Shown here: in pieces, positions 1 to 13,030 of the stretch | Numbering within the stretch: the stretch's first letter is position 1 | Layout: every line of letters starts with the position of its first letter | Assembly: GCA_037893245.1 (NCBI GenBank) | Contig: JBAIAA010000251.1 | Span: forward strand, 2,709,001-2,773,000 | Direction: 5' to 3' | Length of the DNA stretch: 64,000 nt | Source of the DNA: Crossaster papposus | Lineage: Eukaryota > Echinodermata > Asteroidea > Velatida > Solasteridae | Position numbers and translations under genes: made by a program | Notes under the pieces: model-generated | What the model was told of the DNA's origin: nothing | Databases searched by the model: none | Seen by the model: only the letters and a program-made list of their open reading frames with translations

Positions 1-194
1 ACGCTGGCAAACGCTAACCAACGCTAGGCCAGCGTTAGCAACACGATGAGCGCGTTACTAACACGCTGGGACACGCTGTCATACGCGGCGCGTTTTAGAT
101 TCGTTACTCACGCGTCGAACACGCTAGGCGATCGTTATCAACCCGCTACTCACACGCTGGCGTACGCCGGGGTACGCTTGGGACACGCTGGTTA
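1..194. repeat. Motif-saturated arm of foldback element
   Basis: Dense degenerate repeats of ACGCGCTGGC / AGCGCGTTA type. Bases 10-90 match the reverse complement of about 583-658 with few differences, so this is one arm of a large imperfect palindrome cut by the window start. No coding signal; the short open frames here lack stops only because the repeat does. Confidence 0.75.
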
Positions 195-1020
195 TGGCCC
201 TGCCACACCAGGACGTTTTAGGCTAATGCATGAGTAGCGCGTTAAAAATAGTTGATACGCTGGCAATTGCTGAACTTTCACAGAAAAAGTCAAGTGGAAC
301 CGTGATTTCAGCGTGTTCATACAGGTTGATAACGGGTTCATAGCGTATGCCAGCGCGTTAGTAGCGTGTGAGGAACGCGCTCAGCGTGTAAGGAACGCAT
401 CACTGATTTATAGTAAAAATACGACAGCGGGTCGCCAGCGTGAGAGTAGTGGGTTGGTAACGATCGTCTAGCGCGTTCGACGCGTGAGTAACGGCCTTCT
501 TGCGCGCCGCTAGCGTGTGCAGTCACACGCTGGCAAACGCTGAATTTTTTTAGGTATGTTGAAAAACGAATTTTTGTCTCAGCGTGTGACAGCGTGTTCC
601 AGCGTGTGGGTAACGCGCTCAGCGCGTTGCGAACGCTGGCCTAGCATTGGTCAGCGTTTACCCGCGTGTTGCCGAAATTTCAACACGTTGGCCTAAAACG
701 TTCTGGTGTGACAGGGCCATTACTGTAGTAGCGCGTCATCTTTGTGTACAACTAATCATGTGGTCGTTGCCGTATGCTGGCGCGCGTTGGACCGCGCTAC
801 TCACGCGCTGGGCAGTCGTTCATCAGTCGTCGAGCGCGTTATTAACGCGTTATTCACGCGCTGGCGAACGCTATGAACTCGTTATTAACGCGTTATGGAC
901 ACGCTGAAATCACTGTTCAACTTGACTTTTTCTGTGGAAGTTCAGCGTTTGCCAGCGTATCAACTATTTTTAACGCGCTACTCACGCGTTGGCCTAAAAC
1001 GTTCTAGTGTGACAGGACCA
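195..1020. mobile_element. Harbinger-like foldback MITE, motif-saturated
   Basis: Left end TGGCCCTGCCACACCAGGAC (195) and right end, reverse-complemented, TGGTCCTGTCACACTAGAAC (1020) are terminal inverted repeats that continue inward: about 195-320 pairs with 893-1020. TTA flanks both ends (192-194 and 1021-1023), which fits the 3-bp TWA target duplication of PIF/Harbinger. A third copy of the terminus, also followed by TTA, ends at 719, so 195-719 may be one unit and the rest a second partial unit. The interior is made of CAGCGTGT/ACGCGCTG words in both orientations. No transposase is present. Superfamily placement is inferred from ends and flank only. Confidence 0.7.
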
Positions 1021-1023
1021 TTA

Positions 1024-2784
1024 AGAAGGTCAGAGGAGAGCTTCTGCCGCCGGCCGTTGATCGCTGGCCACTCGACAGGTACACTACAGATGCCCGTCCG
1101 GCCGCCGAACGACCTGTAAGAAATGGTTGGCACCCTGCCGGATACCGCAGGGGTATCGCAAGGACATAAGCAGGACACCGGACGAGTGCCTGCCGGACAC
1201 CGGCCGATAAACGGGCCAATAATTCGACCCCATTTCCAAGAAAGTCGGCCGATCGCCGGTCGGCGACCCCCCGGGCCTCGTCATGGCAGCGTACGGGGCA
1301 CTTTTAATTGTGACTGTGACCGCCATATTGCACGATCTTTCGCCGACCTCTACACGCCGGCCGATGCCTAGAAATCGCACACGCCGCCCGGGCTCCGCTT
1401 TAATTGTGACTAGGGTATAAGTAAGAGTAACATGATACCCACTGGCAAACATCCAAAAACTCTAGGCAAACTGGCTACGCACCGACAGATCAAGGACAAA
1501 CGTAAATTATGAGATAGGTTGTATAATATATATCATGTACCGTATTCACTGAGGCAGAAATAAAGAGAGAATGTCATGTTTTAACTTGTTGTTTTTATTA
1601 GAGTGAGCTTTTCAATCTTGAAAGTGTTGTACATAATAAAGAAATTAAAGCTATGCATATTTGTGGATCCGGTCCCAGTTATCAAGGTGCAAGGCCTTTA
1701 CCACTTTGTCAAGAACCTCCCCGCGATGGCCAGTCCACCCATGGTAAAAACATGGCATGGCCATGCAGGCCCAGGCCCCCTTTCGTGTTCGAAAAACAAA
1801 CGGTCCATTTGAGATATGACTCTATCTCTCTCTGGCTCTATGGGGGAGCATGCCCATAATATTTTTGTTCTCGCCATTGGAATCTGAGATGTCACCCTGA
1901 AGGGAGGGGAGATGAACGTGCCTTATAGTTTCACTTCGGAATTCCGTGCACCACTTATGGCCAACCCCCCCCCCCCCCCCCTTACACCACTAGATATGGT
2001 CAATATAAACCGTGTTTGTTTTAGGGGGCATTTGAATTACAGAGCTTCATCATTCCATACCATGTTACAAGAAAAGATACGTGCTGGAGATTATATACGC
2101 ACGGTTCTTGCAATTTCTTTCTTGAAACGTAAAGCCTAAAAATCATCTCTTCTAAAGAGGCCAATAAATTGTAGCAGCATCCGTCGCGCCCCTCGCGCGC
2201 GGATCCGCATCTAGGAAGGCATTATAATTTACCATTTCACTTCACTTAACCGAAATTATTATTATTGTTTTGTTATGATTATAATAAACATTAGTATTTT
2301 GCATTGTCATACTCCTCGCGATTGCAAGCATTGTGCGCTATCCCCGCCCGAGAGCGATTGGTGTCTCATCATAAGCACGCAGCCACCGTACAGCTTGTGC
2401 CATGACATAAAACAGTCGCTGCGCCGCGCGCTTGTTGTTTACCACCGGTCGATACACTTTGACCTGTTAGGTCACTGACATCCACGATATGATGCGCGCG
2501 CACGTTTATATTCTTTCCTGCCGGCCATGACAGCAACTGTGCAGTAGTCGCTCGAATACTGGGTCGAATTTCCTGGATGTGCAAGCAAATCATTGATCGT
2601 GAGTACCCCCGAAGACCACCCCGACGTACTTGGACACACATGGAAGGCTATTTAGGTGATTTTAAGGTATTTTGTTAGGTATTTGGTCGACTTTTTGAAT
2701 CACATTTAAGAGATTTTGACCGATGCACGTTAAGGTCCTCGGCCTCTAGTAGCGCCAGATGATGTCCAAATGTTAAAAAAGCGA
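1024..2784. other. No gene seen; GC-rich repeat then unique DNA
   Basis: Bases 1030-1420 repeat CCGGCCGAT/GCCGGACAC words and twice contain TTTTAATTGTGACT-like strings, suggesting another degraded motif-rich element. A C run lies at about 1967-1981. The remainder shows no recognisable coding region, RNA gene or repeat. Confidence 0.4.
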
Positions 2785-2787
2785 TAA

Positions 2788-3165
2788 CTAGAGGCCAGTA
2801 ACTCGGTCTAGGCGTAGCGCAATTTTAACGTATCCGTTAGGCCATCCGCAAAGGCTGTTACGGACCCGGTAATAGCGGATGCTTCGTGAATAAGGTCCCT
2901 GAATTGATGAAGGAATGTTATTCCAAACTTTAGCACCGGCATACTTATACGGCTGATTAAAGAAATCAATATTGGGTTTAGGGAAAACGACATTTAACGA
3001 GTCAGCATTTCTGGTATTAAAGCCATGTATATCGAAATACATTTCAATGTCATTACATAATCTAATTGGATCAATCCCATAAACACATTTATAGATTAAA
3101 CAGGCTCAGAAGAAATCTCTTCTTACTTCTAGGGTTTGCCAAGATAATTGTTGAATACTGTCTTC
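2788..3165 (-). pseudogene. LINE reverse-transcriptase C-terminal relic
   Basis: Minus-strand translation from about 3165 gives the usual tail of CR1/Jockey-group non-LTR polymerases: a QQLSWQTLEVRRDFF-like block, an in-frame stop, then IYKCVYGIDPI, FNTRN and YKYAGAKVWNNIPSSI. The frame is otherwise open to about 2905. Beyond that the similarity ends and a different repeat begins, with the terminus-like string TTCGTGAATAAGGTCCC that also occurs in similar form near 8750. The relic is therefore 5'-truncated, has one nonsense change and its 3' end is interrupted. No upstream RT core is visible. Confidence 0.7.
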
Positions 3166-4735
3166 GCCATGATATTGTACGTTAATTCCCGAGCCAAAGG
3201 CCCACGAGGCAGTTTTAAAGAAACGTTTAATACCGGCCAACCCGGTATAAAATTTGATAAAATACGTTTCCAACTAGTTTGTCAAAGGTGGAATTTACCT
3301 TTTGCTGCTATCCAAAAAGTAACCAACCAAAATACTGTTGAAAAGCTTACTTGTTGTACAGATATTCATGATTCTAAACTCCCTGTGAAATTATTCCCTT
3401 AGACATGCTGTCATTTTGAAGAAAATTTACAAAACGATGCATTTCCAAATGTGCGTCTCAGAGACGCACATTTAATACCGACCAATACCTACTAGAATGA
3501 TGGCTTAAATACATGTTCGTATAGCCTAAATCATTGATTCTTTTGTAGGCCAAACACACTCAAATGTGTTATGTTCGTAGAATTTAAGAGCATGTCCACA
3601 AGAGGACCATGCAGACTGTGATAAGGTGGGGGTCGGCGGATTAGACTGAGATTTGGTTGGTAGGTGGGTCATAGGTAGCCTTGAGGTTGTACACAATTTA
3701 TGGCCAATCCGACCTCCCTAGCAAAACAATGAGCCTAAAATGAATTTCTTTAAAGTGGTAAATGGGTGATTTTGATGATTTTGATGATTTTGGGCTACAC
3801 AAGTTTAAACCCTTACTGCCGAAAAGTTGAAAACAGTAGAGCAGTAAAATTTGCAGGGTCTTGAGATTGTATCCTGACCTAAACCTGGATTTTAAAATAT
3901 GGGGGAAAATTGCTCTTAAGAAGCGACGACAAATCTTTACTTAAGGGTACCCCCAAATTTACGTCATATTAATTGCTAACTTTGAGTCGCCGTATAGTCA
4001 TTAGTGCAGGTATTTAGTCAATGACACTCGGGTGACAGAGAGTCCTTATTGTGGTCTGTTGGTAGCATCAATACAAAAATTGTCAGCGGTTTTCAGTATG
4101 AAATGGCAGGAGCCTAGTTAAATTTGACCTTATAATGGGTACTTAGCTTCTATCGTTGAAAGAACGGTACCTGTCATTACGCTACAATAAACAATTATGT
4201 TGGTCCTTAAATGCTTATTTATTCTAGTAATGTGATGAACATGATCGATTTCCTCAGGATGGGACAATAACCTTATAACTGAATGTTACAATTAGTTGGT
4301 CATACATGTACTTTGCATCTACCACAGATATCCTGATTCATCTTATAGTTACAACCACCTTCTCCCAGTGTTTCACCCTCTCTGATTGGTATGATCCATT
4401 GAGTAGCTATCAGTGCAAGCTCTTGGGTCCTCAGGTGGACAGGCCATTGTTGTGTTGCACCACACACGGAGAAGCCACGATCCTTTGAGAATCGAAGAAC
4501 TAAACACCCCAGAACTTCATTTAAATTTAGATAATAACACAAATGACTTTAACAAAAATATTTGACATATTCATGTGTGCAACAAGAACAAACTTCATTA
4601 AATATATTTTAGTTTTCACCTCACACCGGTGTGTGGTAATCACTGACTACACCAGTCAAGATAGGGTGGTAAACATACACCAGTAGCATAGAAAATACAC
4701 CAGCAGCATCAAATGTGAAAGCAGAAATTATTGCC
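3166..4735. other. No gene seen; one small perfect hairpin
   Basis: No convincing coding potential on either strand. A perfect palindrome with 13-bp arms (AAATGTGCGTCTC) and a 1-nt centre lies at 3447-3473. Confidence 0.4.
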
Positions 4736-6066
4736 TCAAAGATCACACTGCTTCTGCACAGCATCCACGAGAAGATGTCTTTCAGCCAGTTCTACGGCAT
4801 TCTTGTTTACATCAGTCCAGCCCTTGGATGGCAGTTTCCCTGACTTGTGTAGGAGAGCGAGCCGTGAAAAATAACTGGCTATCTGTTGGGCAGTCAACCA
4901 GTCATCTCTCTGGAGCCGACTTTTCAAACGCCGGGACACAGTTTCTGGGTTTTCCTTCTTTCCTGTATCGACGCCGATCATGAATTGGGCAAGCACAAAA
5001 TCCTTTACTTGCTGTGAAAACTTCTTTCTCGCCTTAGACAATTTGCGAGCCCAGCCAGAATCGACTGCCTGGGACATGGAGGCCGAAGCTGCTCCTGAAC
5101 TGACTGTCTCACTACCTTTATTAGAATAAGAGGTGCCATCTCACCAATCTTGTCAGTCCACTGACGTACAATCTGATCGAAACGAGATTCCTTAAGGGGA
5201 CGAAACATATGCCGTCCAGCTGCCAAATGATGCGTGAGGAGCTCATCGGTTGGGAAAGTTTTAACACAGTTTGATTCCGTACAGGAGAACTGAACATCAT
5301 CTCTTTGTTGACGAATTGCTCCCGTCAAGACTTTGGGCTCAGTGTATTGTCCAACAGTGTAGGTGGTATTCCGTGGTCCACGTGGTTGCTTGATCAATTT
5401 TGCGTATGGATGGAATTGGTCGCCAATGTTGTAAGCAAGCCAGGAGCGCACACCACCTTCCTCAAAGCAGAAATTAGTATAGTTGGTAACACCTGGCCAG
5501 CTCAGAGTTTCACCAGAGGAAGGCATGTCACCAATCTTCAGAACAGATGCATAGCATCCTCTCACACCGTTATAGGACTCTAAGGCAGTGTGCATGTCAT
5601 CAGCAGTGAGTACGTTGTTGCCTTCATTGACGTATCACTCGATATGGGCTTTCATTGATGCTATCTTACGATCACAGATATCTTTATCTGCCTGTGCCTC
5701 AGAGAAGTCATATCTCACAATTCTGATGTCCACTTTTTTGGCGAGATCTGCGATGGACAGGATAAGAGGTGCACAATGGTAACATCCAGCATTATCTGAC
5801 CTCAGATAGACTCCCTTGATGTTTGGACGTCTTCGTTTCAGCTCAAGCAACGAGGCTTCCAATACTATTTGCACTGCGGCGAGTGAGGGCGCAAGATAAG
5901 ATACTGTCAGTGTTAAGTCTGATTGAGGCGAGGATGTTCCGAAATACGGTACCCTCTGGAGACATGAACACAATGTGTACAATGGAGACAAAACGTCTCC
6001 GGAGGGTACATTTCTATAGATGAATAGGTCTCCATTGGGAATTTCACGAATTAGATTTTTACTCAA
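4736..6066 (-). pseudogene. DDE-like / C2H2 multicopy transposon-type ORF, broken
   Basis: Read on the minus strand, three collinear pieces form one protein. The first (6066-5635) has YLRSDNAGCYH and DFSEAQADKDICDRK, spaced acidic residues that look like an RNase H-fold DDE core. An in-frame TGA at 5635-5637 separates it from the second (to 5005), which continues in the same frame through HTALESYNGVRGCYA and a C2H2 finger (CTESNCVKTF...LLTHHLAAGRH). A frameshift near 5075-5085 leads to the third (to 4736), rich in basic residues with GWARKLSKARKKFS and a tail typical of the same family. I recognise the arrangement from repeated uncharacterised proteins of invertebrate genomes but cannot assign a transposon superfamily; the DDE role is inference. 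Upstream it stops at a telomere-like repeat. Confidence 0.65.
5948..6010. repeat. Small inverted repeat inside the DDE-like relic
   Basis: Arms GGTACCCTCTGGAGAC and GTCTCCGGAGGGTAC face each other across about 30 bp. The translation here departs from the family pattern, so this may be a tiny MITE insertion. Confidence 0.45.
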
Positions 6067-6081
6067 AAACTAGGATTAGGA

Positions 6082-6115
6082 TGTGGGTTAGGGTTAGTGT
6101 TTGGGTTAGGGTATA
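6082..6115. repeat. Degenerate interstitial TTAGGG repeat
   Basis: GGGTTAGGGTTAGTGTTTGG and nearby copies form a short, imperfect telomere-type array at the 5' limit of the relic on its left. Confidence 0.7.
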
Positions 6116-6221
6116 ATATAGGGTATATTGGGTCGAAATTTCAACCCAGGAAAACAATTATGGTTAAAATGGGAGCATTTTGAAAAACGTGCTCGACTTT
6201 CTAACCATTTTGTAATTTGTC

Positions 6222-6512
6222 GACAGCGTGAATGAGGAAGACGATGTCCTCCCATCCACTCAGCAAGAGAGTATAGGCCTAGCACATCAACTGCCTGCAA
6301 ATGAAGATGTTGGCCCACTACAAGAAGTCGATCAGTCAGTCCGAGAGAAAACCCTACCACCAATACAATAGAGCAAATTCTTGAGATGGAACGTGAAAGA
6401 TTAGCCGTCGACAAACGTCGGCTAGTAGCTGAAGAGAAACTTGCGTGTTTAGCAAAAAAAGGCTACGTCGCTTCTGGAAAAGCTTGTTAAAATTGAACGA
6501 TCAAAACTCTAA
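6222..6512 (+). pseudogene. Myb/SANT-like Harbinger partner, C-terminal relic
   Basis: Plus-strand translation gives an acidic linker (NEEDDVLPSTQQES...) followed, after a frameshift near 6350, by EQILEMERERLAVDKRRLVAEEKL and, after another shift, LLEKLVKIERSKL then TAA at 6510-6512. This charged coiled-coil tail is typical of the Myb/SANT-like protein that accompanies Harbinger transposases (MSANTD-type). The DNA-binding domain is not visible. It lies about 1.2 kb from a convergent Harbinger transposase relic, so both may come from one element. No intact protein can be made. Confidence 0.55.
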
Positions 6513-6989
6513 ATATAAACAAACATGGTGATTTGTTAAACTCGTATTCTGACTTAAAAACAGGGAATAACGAACCTATAGTTACAGAAACTGCAAAAAA
6601 CTTACTTGGTGCAATGCATCAAACTAAAGAATGTAACATTACGTCGTGATTCGGGCCAAATTAAACTTTATGTTGGATGATGGGACATTGGATGTTAAAG
6701 GGGCAGTACAAACACCAGTCAACTATTTTCTTTTACATTCCACTAATTCAAAAGGACAGCTCTAATATGGGTTAAAAATACATGTATGAATATGTACGTA
6801 TGTTACATATAAGGTTTAGATTCAGCAGGATTGCTTTCTGGGGGTCCGAATTGTTGTCTAAGTGATGTTGGCATGTAACCTTTATTCTGGTTTTGAACTT
6901 GCGGTGGCTGTTACAATAAATAACGGCGCACCCAAGGAGGCTCGAGGGGGTTGACTTAAGCCCCCCCCCGAAGGTCAACAAAAGAAAGG

Positions 6990-7105
6990 AAAACAAAAAT
7001 GGGGGAAGAAAGAGAGGCGAGAGGGGGGTAGGGAGTGAGGGGGAAGAGCGAGAGGGGGGAAGGGGAGAGGGGATTGTGGGGGGGAAGGAAGAAAAGTCGT
7101 GAGAG
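6990..7105. repeat. Polypurine G-rich tract
   Basis: About 110 bp almost purely G/A on the plus strand with several runs of four to seven G. It could form triplex or G-quadruplex structures. Minus-strand open frames here (Pro/Leu/Ser-rich) are composition artefacts. Confidence 0.6.
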
Positions 7106-7701
7106 TCGGTTTAAATAGGGTAATAACAGTAATATTTGGATTAACAATTGTTTTGCTCATCAGAAACATATCCTGTCGGCCTTGAAGATAATTTATATCT
7201 AATCCTTATTCTCAGACACCAAATAATAAGGAATTTATAACACTTTCATTAATCACACAGGTAATATCATTTGAGTAATAACAAGGTAATATTGGTAATA
7301 TTTAGTATTAGTCAAATTTTGGGGTGATATTATCGGTAATATTATCGGTAATATAGGTAATCGGTACATGTAATAAATTGCCCAGTGGGTAATTCCGTGA
7401 AATACCTTTTGGGCAAAAAAAGGAAATTTTTTGAAAGGTGTGTTCAGGCACAATAACAATGCTCAACAATCCGACAAAATTGAAATAATTCATCTTCATT
7501 CTAACGCAGTTTGTAATGTTTTTTATAACTCAAATAAGTTAAGAGGGCCTAATATTTCGATCTTAACAAGATCTTTTTCAGAGACATAATGACTGTGTAC
7601 ATGAAACAAACATATTTTATAACATGTTTTGTATAACTGTTCGCCATTACAAAATTGTTTATGTTTGTGTAATTTGCAATATCGAAAGTTCCGTAAATCA
7701 A

Positions 7702-8200
7702 TTAAAACATAACTAAAAAGGCAATCTTATCAAACTTGTGCAGACCGAGCCACCTCATTTTCCATCGCCCAAATGTGGCCTCTATCTTCTGTTGAGTCCT
7801 GCGATGATGTATGTTAAAACGAACTTCCGCTTCGTCGTGTGGGTTGGGTACAGGCGTTAAGAGCCAATGGCGCAACGGATAAGCGATATCGCCAATAAGG
7901 TATGAGTCTTCACCGATTAGGCCATTCTGGAATTCATGGTTGAGGTAACATTTTCCCCATATAAATGCATCATGTGTGGAACCGGGCCATTGCACAGCAA
8001 TGTTCGTGAATTTCAAGTCATGGGAACATATTACTTGAATATTGATCGCATGGAACTGCAAACGTATGTATCCTCATCTCGAGCCAGCATTTTGATTGGA
8101 ATTAAACTTCCATCCACACATTCGGTATTCTATGACGATTTTGTTAAAAGCCTTCCTTTAGTATGTCCTGACTTTCTAAATCTCTTGGGAAAGTAAAAAT
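7702..8200 (-). pseudogene. PIF/Harbinger transposase relic (DDE_Tnp_4)
   Basis: Starting near 8200 on the minus strand, fragments in changing frames spell the HARBI1-type core: FPRDLESQDILKEGF, then ECVDGSLIPIKMLARDED (first catalytic D in VDG), then after a frameshift near 8060 LQFHAINIQVICSHDLKFTN, WPGSTHDAFIWG and IGDIAYPLRHWLLTP (second D region), and RTQQKIEATFGRWKMRW (the catalytic E region). Order and spacing match the family. At least two frameshifts and a stop make it non-functional. The N-terminal helices are not recognisable. Confidence 0.85.
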
Positions 8201-8589
8201 TTCAGAACAAAATTCCCTTATGAGAGTGCAGTTGCTACACGTATTACAATTCTTAAAACCGATGATTTGCTGATTCCACTAAAGTCCCTACACTACAGAC
8301 AAGTTAAACATTTCTGGTGGCAAAGTATCTCAATGCACACAGATCATGCAATAATGCCGGTATGGCCTGCGATCTCCGGGTGGGATGTGCTACATCATTG
8401 TTGATTAGGTCGATTACTTGTAAGATAACATACCGAGACAATATATACCTCTTAATTAGTTCTGTGTCGTTGTAAGAATCTAGTGGCTGGAACCGGTCAC
8501 AAAAAACCCGCTGCCGCCGAAGGGCACGTTGTTCAACTTACTGATTCAAAAATACCGCTACGAGTGCCGCTAGTTTGACGCTCGAGACA

Positions 8590-8775
8590 ATCCACGCAAG
8601 TTGTGGGATGTTTGCGGGACGTCTGGAGGTCCCGCAAATTTCCGGGCGGTTTACGGGCACACGCAGATTTAAGGGTGTTTCGTGAATAACCCACAAGTGC
8701 TTACGGGAGGGTTGCGGGGAAGTTGCGTGCCCGTAAATCGTTGCGGGTGCTTTATGAATAAGGCCCCAGGACATC
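8590..8775. repeat. Motif-rich MITE fragment
   Basis: Words such as GCCCGTAAA, TTGCGGG and TTYRTGAATAA recur (GTTTCGTGAATAACCC at 8677; GCTTTATGAATAAGGCCCC at 8748). The same end-like string appears at about 2886 inside the LINE relic, so a dispersed non-autonomous element family is likely. Its left boundary is not resolved. Confidence 0.5.
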
Positions 8776-11700
8776 AAACTAAGTAATTTCCCCAAACTGG
8801 TACCACGAATTTCATGTTCTGAGTATACTTTTGGGTCACGTAACATGGCCTATGTAGACGACGCGGTCCGTCAGTTTGTGGAGTCAAAAATTTGGTTTTA
8901 TAAAATGGCGGACCGTTATTTGTCACAAAATTTAACCAAAACCACGCAATTTGAAGGAATATTTGTGTGAATCTTTATATTATACTTTTACAAAGCTTCC
9001 CAACCATATCCACTTTATGTTTACACATAACAATGTATCCCGACGTCATGAAATTATACGTAGCTACGTTGCATGCAAACCACGACACAATGGCGGAGAT
9101 TCAGCGTCGTTTGTCGTCCGAAGATCTGTCGTGTTGTTTTAATTTTGCAGCGGATACATAATCAACCCAAGCATCGTAAGGCCTCAGAATCATTTCTTCG
9201 TGGTCACCATTTCATGTTTTCATTTATTATTTATCAGGTAAATATATCTCAGGTAAATATACATACATACATGTACATGTTTAAGACACAAAGAACAGTA
9301 CAGTCAATCTAAACCAAAAAATGATTGTACACAAACAATATTGATACCACAACTGAAGAATTGCCAAAAGCGAACTTAATCACTATCTAGTGGCTCTCCT
9401 GAAATGCTATCAAGTACACAAACCAAACACTAACATTCCTATATACAAGCAACTAAAATAACACTGAACATGTAGAACAAAAGCTAAATTTACACAGACA
9501 AATCTAACGATTACAACTTTAAAAACTGTATTTCATAACAATTTTGCCCCAAAGCCACTTCGCCCCATACTTGTTTTCCCCACTTAATGTATATTGACTC
9601 GAACTAACTTGCCCCGTATAACACATGTACATCACAAGACATCAACGTTTTTTGTGACAAATATAACTTTTTAACCTTGTCTACATGTAATTGTAAATCA
9701 CTCCCTTTGGCTTGATAGGTGCCTAGATTGATCTATTTAAATACGTTTTTTGATATTTGATCAATAAATAAAATGGCTTATTTAATCTGCATTATTTTGT
9801 ATAATTTAAAAAGAAACATTTATTATTATTATTACTATTTTTGGAGGGAGGGGGGATGGGTAATCATCTGTTTTGTTTAAAGGGGTCAATTTAATAGGTT
9901 TCATATGTAAGGCAAGCTTGTAATTAAATAAATAATGAAAAAAATCAAAAATAAGATCCACACAAAATCTATTGTTTGTCATTACATGTATATTCTTGTC
10001 AGCACTACACAATCTTCTGTGCTAACTTATGAAACATAACATTGCAAAGTGACAATAAAATAAACAGAATCACATGACAATTAAGGATTAACAAATAAAT
10101 GTTCACAATTTGTGGCCATGTACCCACATGTTGGTTGCTGTGGTCCACGAGTGATAGTGCCCGACTCGCTCTACAGTTTTATTTTACACTGATCTGTATT
10201 AACCTTACTGGGCATACTGTAATCAATGGCATACTAAATTGTCTCTGAACAATTATTGTGATTAAAGTCAATGTTGCAATAACATTTGAAATGACAGAAA
10301 GAGTTAATTGTATGCACAATTTGAATACATTTGTGTGAATGCCCATTTGTAGTACAATTAGTCAATATTTTCTCAAAAAGGGGGATATTCATACCCCATA
10401 ATGGATGTTTGTGTGTAGTTCCAATAAGTTTAAACTGGGTTACACTTTTCAATTAGAAAGAGCGTTGAAAACAAATTCAGTTAAATGAAAATAATTAAAA
10501 GTGTCAAAAAGAAATGCTCCTGACGTGTCTTAAATATCATCAACCAGTTCAATCATAACCAGTTCGAGCATAATTCTCTCAACTTTTCCGTTAGAACAAA
10601 TACAAAAATCACTGAAGTTAGAACATTAATGTTACAATTTTAACAACCCATGCGATATTTGGCAGATGATGTACATGGCTAGTAGGACGTGCTTCGAACT
10701 TTGGGGCTTATAGATGGTAGGCTGGCACTGGATCTGAGTAAATGCTTCTTTAGAGATCTGCCATCATCACTGCTTGTTTCTTGTTTAGCAACTGCAAAAA
10801 GAGTTGAATCTGGTGATAAACAAGAGGGGGAAATATACAATCAATAACGGATTTTTGAACGACCTGTTACGAGAGAAAAAATGTAAAAAAGGTCAATATA
10901 GCCCCACTTGGGTCATCATTCGTGCAGTTTGGTAATGGTGATGAAGCTGGACTGAAGCATATAAGCAGGGGTTATTTTCCAACCCCCGCCCAACCAATCC
11001 CCCAACCAACCCCACCCCCGTGCAACCCCCACCCCCTGTCTGGGCTGTCAAAATCGGGGTAGATCTGGTATAAACCAGAACTTTGGAAGCAGGTTTTCCA
11101 GGGCCAAGGTAAGATAAATGAATTGTAGGTTTATTTTGTCTACATGTATGTCTATTCAACATACATTTTAAGGTAAAACAGCCTCTCAAAATTCGATATA
11201 GACACAATCTGGGAAGCTGGGGAAGCAGATTAATTCGTTAATTTTGACCTTACTATAGCCTATATGTGTACATGACCTACCTGCATCTTCACTGTTTTGG
11301 CCTGTCCGAGATTATTGGGTAACTCCTCTTGCTTGGTTCCTTGCCAATAATACATCTACTGACACAAAGTACTAATCTAGGCGGCAATACAGTATACCAT
11401 GACGGGACCCAATGATGACAGCGAACCCGACAAGGCCGAGACCGAGTTTTAGAAGGCAAACGTGCTTTCTCCGACAGTGTCTCTGCGCGCACGTTTACGC
11501 TTCTCCGCTGCATTGCATGCCAGGCATATTGCAAATTGTCAGACGTTCGAGATAATCCAGCGGTACTAACACGCAACATTTACTTTAGCGTAAACCCGAT
11601 GCGTAGTGTGACGACTGTTTGGCTGGTTTTCACGACCATTCTCGTACGACAGTTGTAGCAGTAGCACACAGGTCTAGGCTCAGCAACTTCTCTGCCAATT

Positions 11701-12319
11701 CGTTGTCATTTTCGCGGCTGTAACATTATTTTAAGTGAACAAAACAACTGGTTTTATCACGGAGTCTTCGGCACGCGACGATCGTGACATGGGCGACGCC
11801 ATGATTGTTTTGATTCGCAATGATACAGTGGCCTATGACCTGAGTTGTGATTAGAGAATTCGGATCACGTGGTACCAGAGCGCATGAATTTCAAACGAAT
11901 GTGACACGCTAGCGTAATGCGACCATGAACAAATGCCCCGTCGCTGTTGATCATTTAGTGCCGATTTTGGTCGATAATTACTCAAATTTGACAGGCGTTT
12001 TTGTGGAGAACTGTTTTTAATCATTATCTCCAGACAAAACTATGTCCAAAACCAAAGAGTTCTCTTAGACCCACGGGGTCGAAACGGGATGAAAAGAAAA
12101 ACGTGTACACCGTACGGCCTATAAGAAACGGGTCAGCTTTCAGGCTATTACTATTAGCATAATGAGCACATCTCCCCAAAACCTCACACGGATGTCTGTC
12201 CCTATATCGTCTGGTGTCCCGACTTAGCTCCTATAGGAAAGCGCACAATGTCAACAAAGCCATGGCGTCATTACGTCTCAGGTCTATAACTTAATTAAGC
12301 TCAAAGTAAATGCTGTATT
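8776..12319. other. No gene recognised in 3.5 kb
   Basis: AT-rich, with a short TACA/CATG microsatellite near 9260 and C-rich stretches near 10980-11035. Open frames are short and composition-biased, with no recognisable domain. A host regulatory or intronic region is possible but nothing shows it. Confidence 0.35.
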
Positions 12320-13030
12320 TTAGTAAAACAACACGAAATACATTAAACGTTCCCTTCGTACTCTGCCCTGTGGATTAATACAATGTGTCAACAAACAAAG
12401 GCAAACAAACGAAATGCCACAAGTAGAATGTGTAACCAACATAGGTATGATTTGAAAGATACAGTACACCTTTCCACTTAAAAAAAATGAGACATCGTCC
12501 AAAGCTGATAATGCTTGACAAAGTAACAAGTAATTCCCCAAGAGAGGTCAAATTGACATGGGACCAATTTTGTTAAAAGATTTTCTTGGGATACTGTGCG
12601 TGTTGCAATGTGGACAAGCTGTTGGTGGTTAGCAGCTAAACGAATGTGTCCAATTCCTATCCATCATGTTGCTATTTAACATGTTTAGTACGTAAACATG
12701 TTTACAGACATGAATTCACACAGAGGCTATAGCTGGACTACCTTTGTCCCAAAACAATTGAAAAATTGGCCCCATGGTCAATTTGACCTCTCTTTGGAAA
12801 TTACTCATAACTCTGTCAATAATTATCAGATATGATACCTCATTGTAAAGTGGAAAGGTGTATCTTTCATACCATACCATACCTACCGTATATTATCTAT
12901 GTTGGTTGTACATTATGCGTGTAACACTCAATTATTTTTGTTTACATTTGTGTGGACAACTGTAGTAGGTTGTACACGTACGACACTTGTTGGCAGACAC
13001 AATTTAAAGATGGACTACAACGAAAATTCA
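12320..13030. mobile_element. Long inverted-repeat element
   Basis: The left arm (about 12380-12570) pairs with the right arm (about 12768-12985): GAGAGGTCAAATTGAC faces GTCAATTTGACCTCTC, AAGTGGAAAGGTGTA faces its complement near 12475, and TATGTTGGTTGTACATT faces the sequence near 12430. The arms are diverged by many substitutions, and the centre (about 12590-12750) is unique. No coding capacity; ends and target duplication are not clear. Confidence 0.55.

Noticed and set aside
6956..7169. Pro/Leu/Ser-rich small proteins
   Set aside because: Translation of the polypurine tract; no supporting feature.
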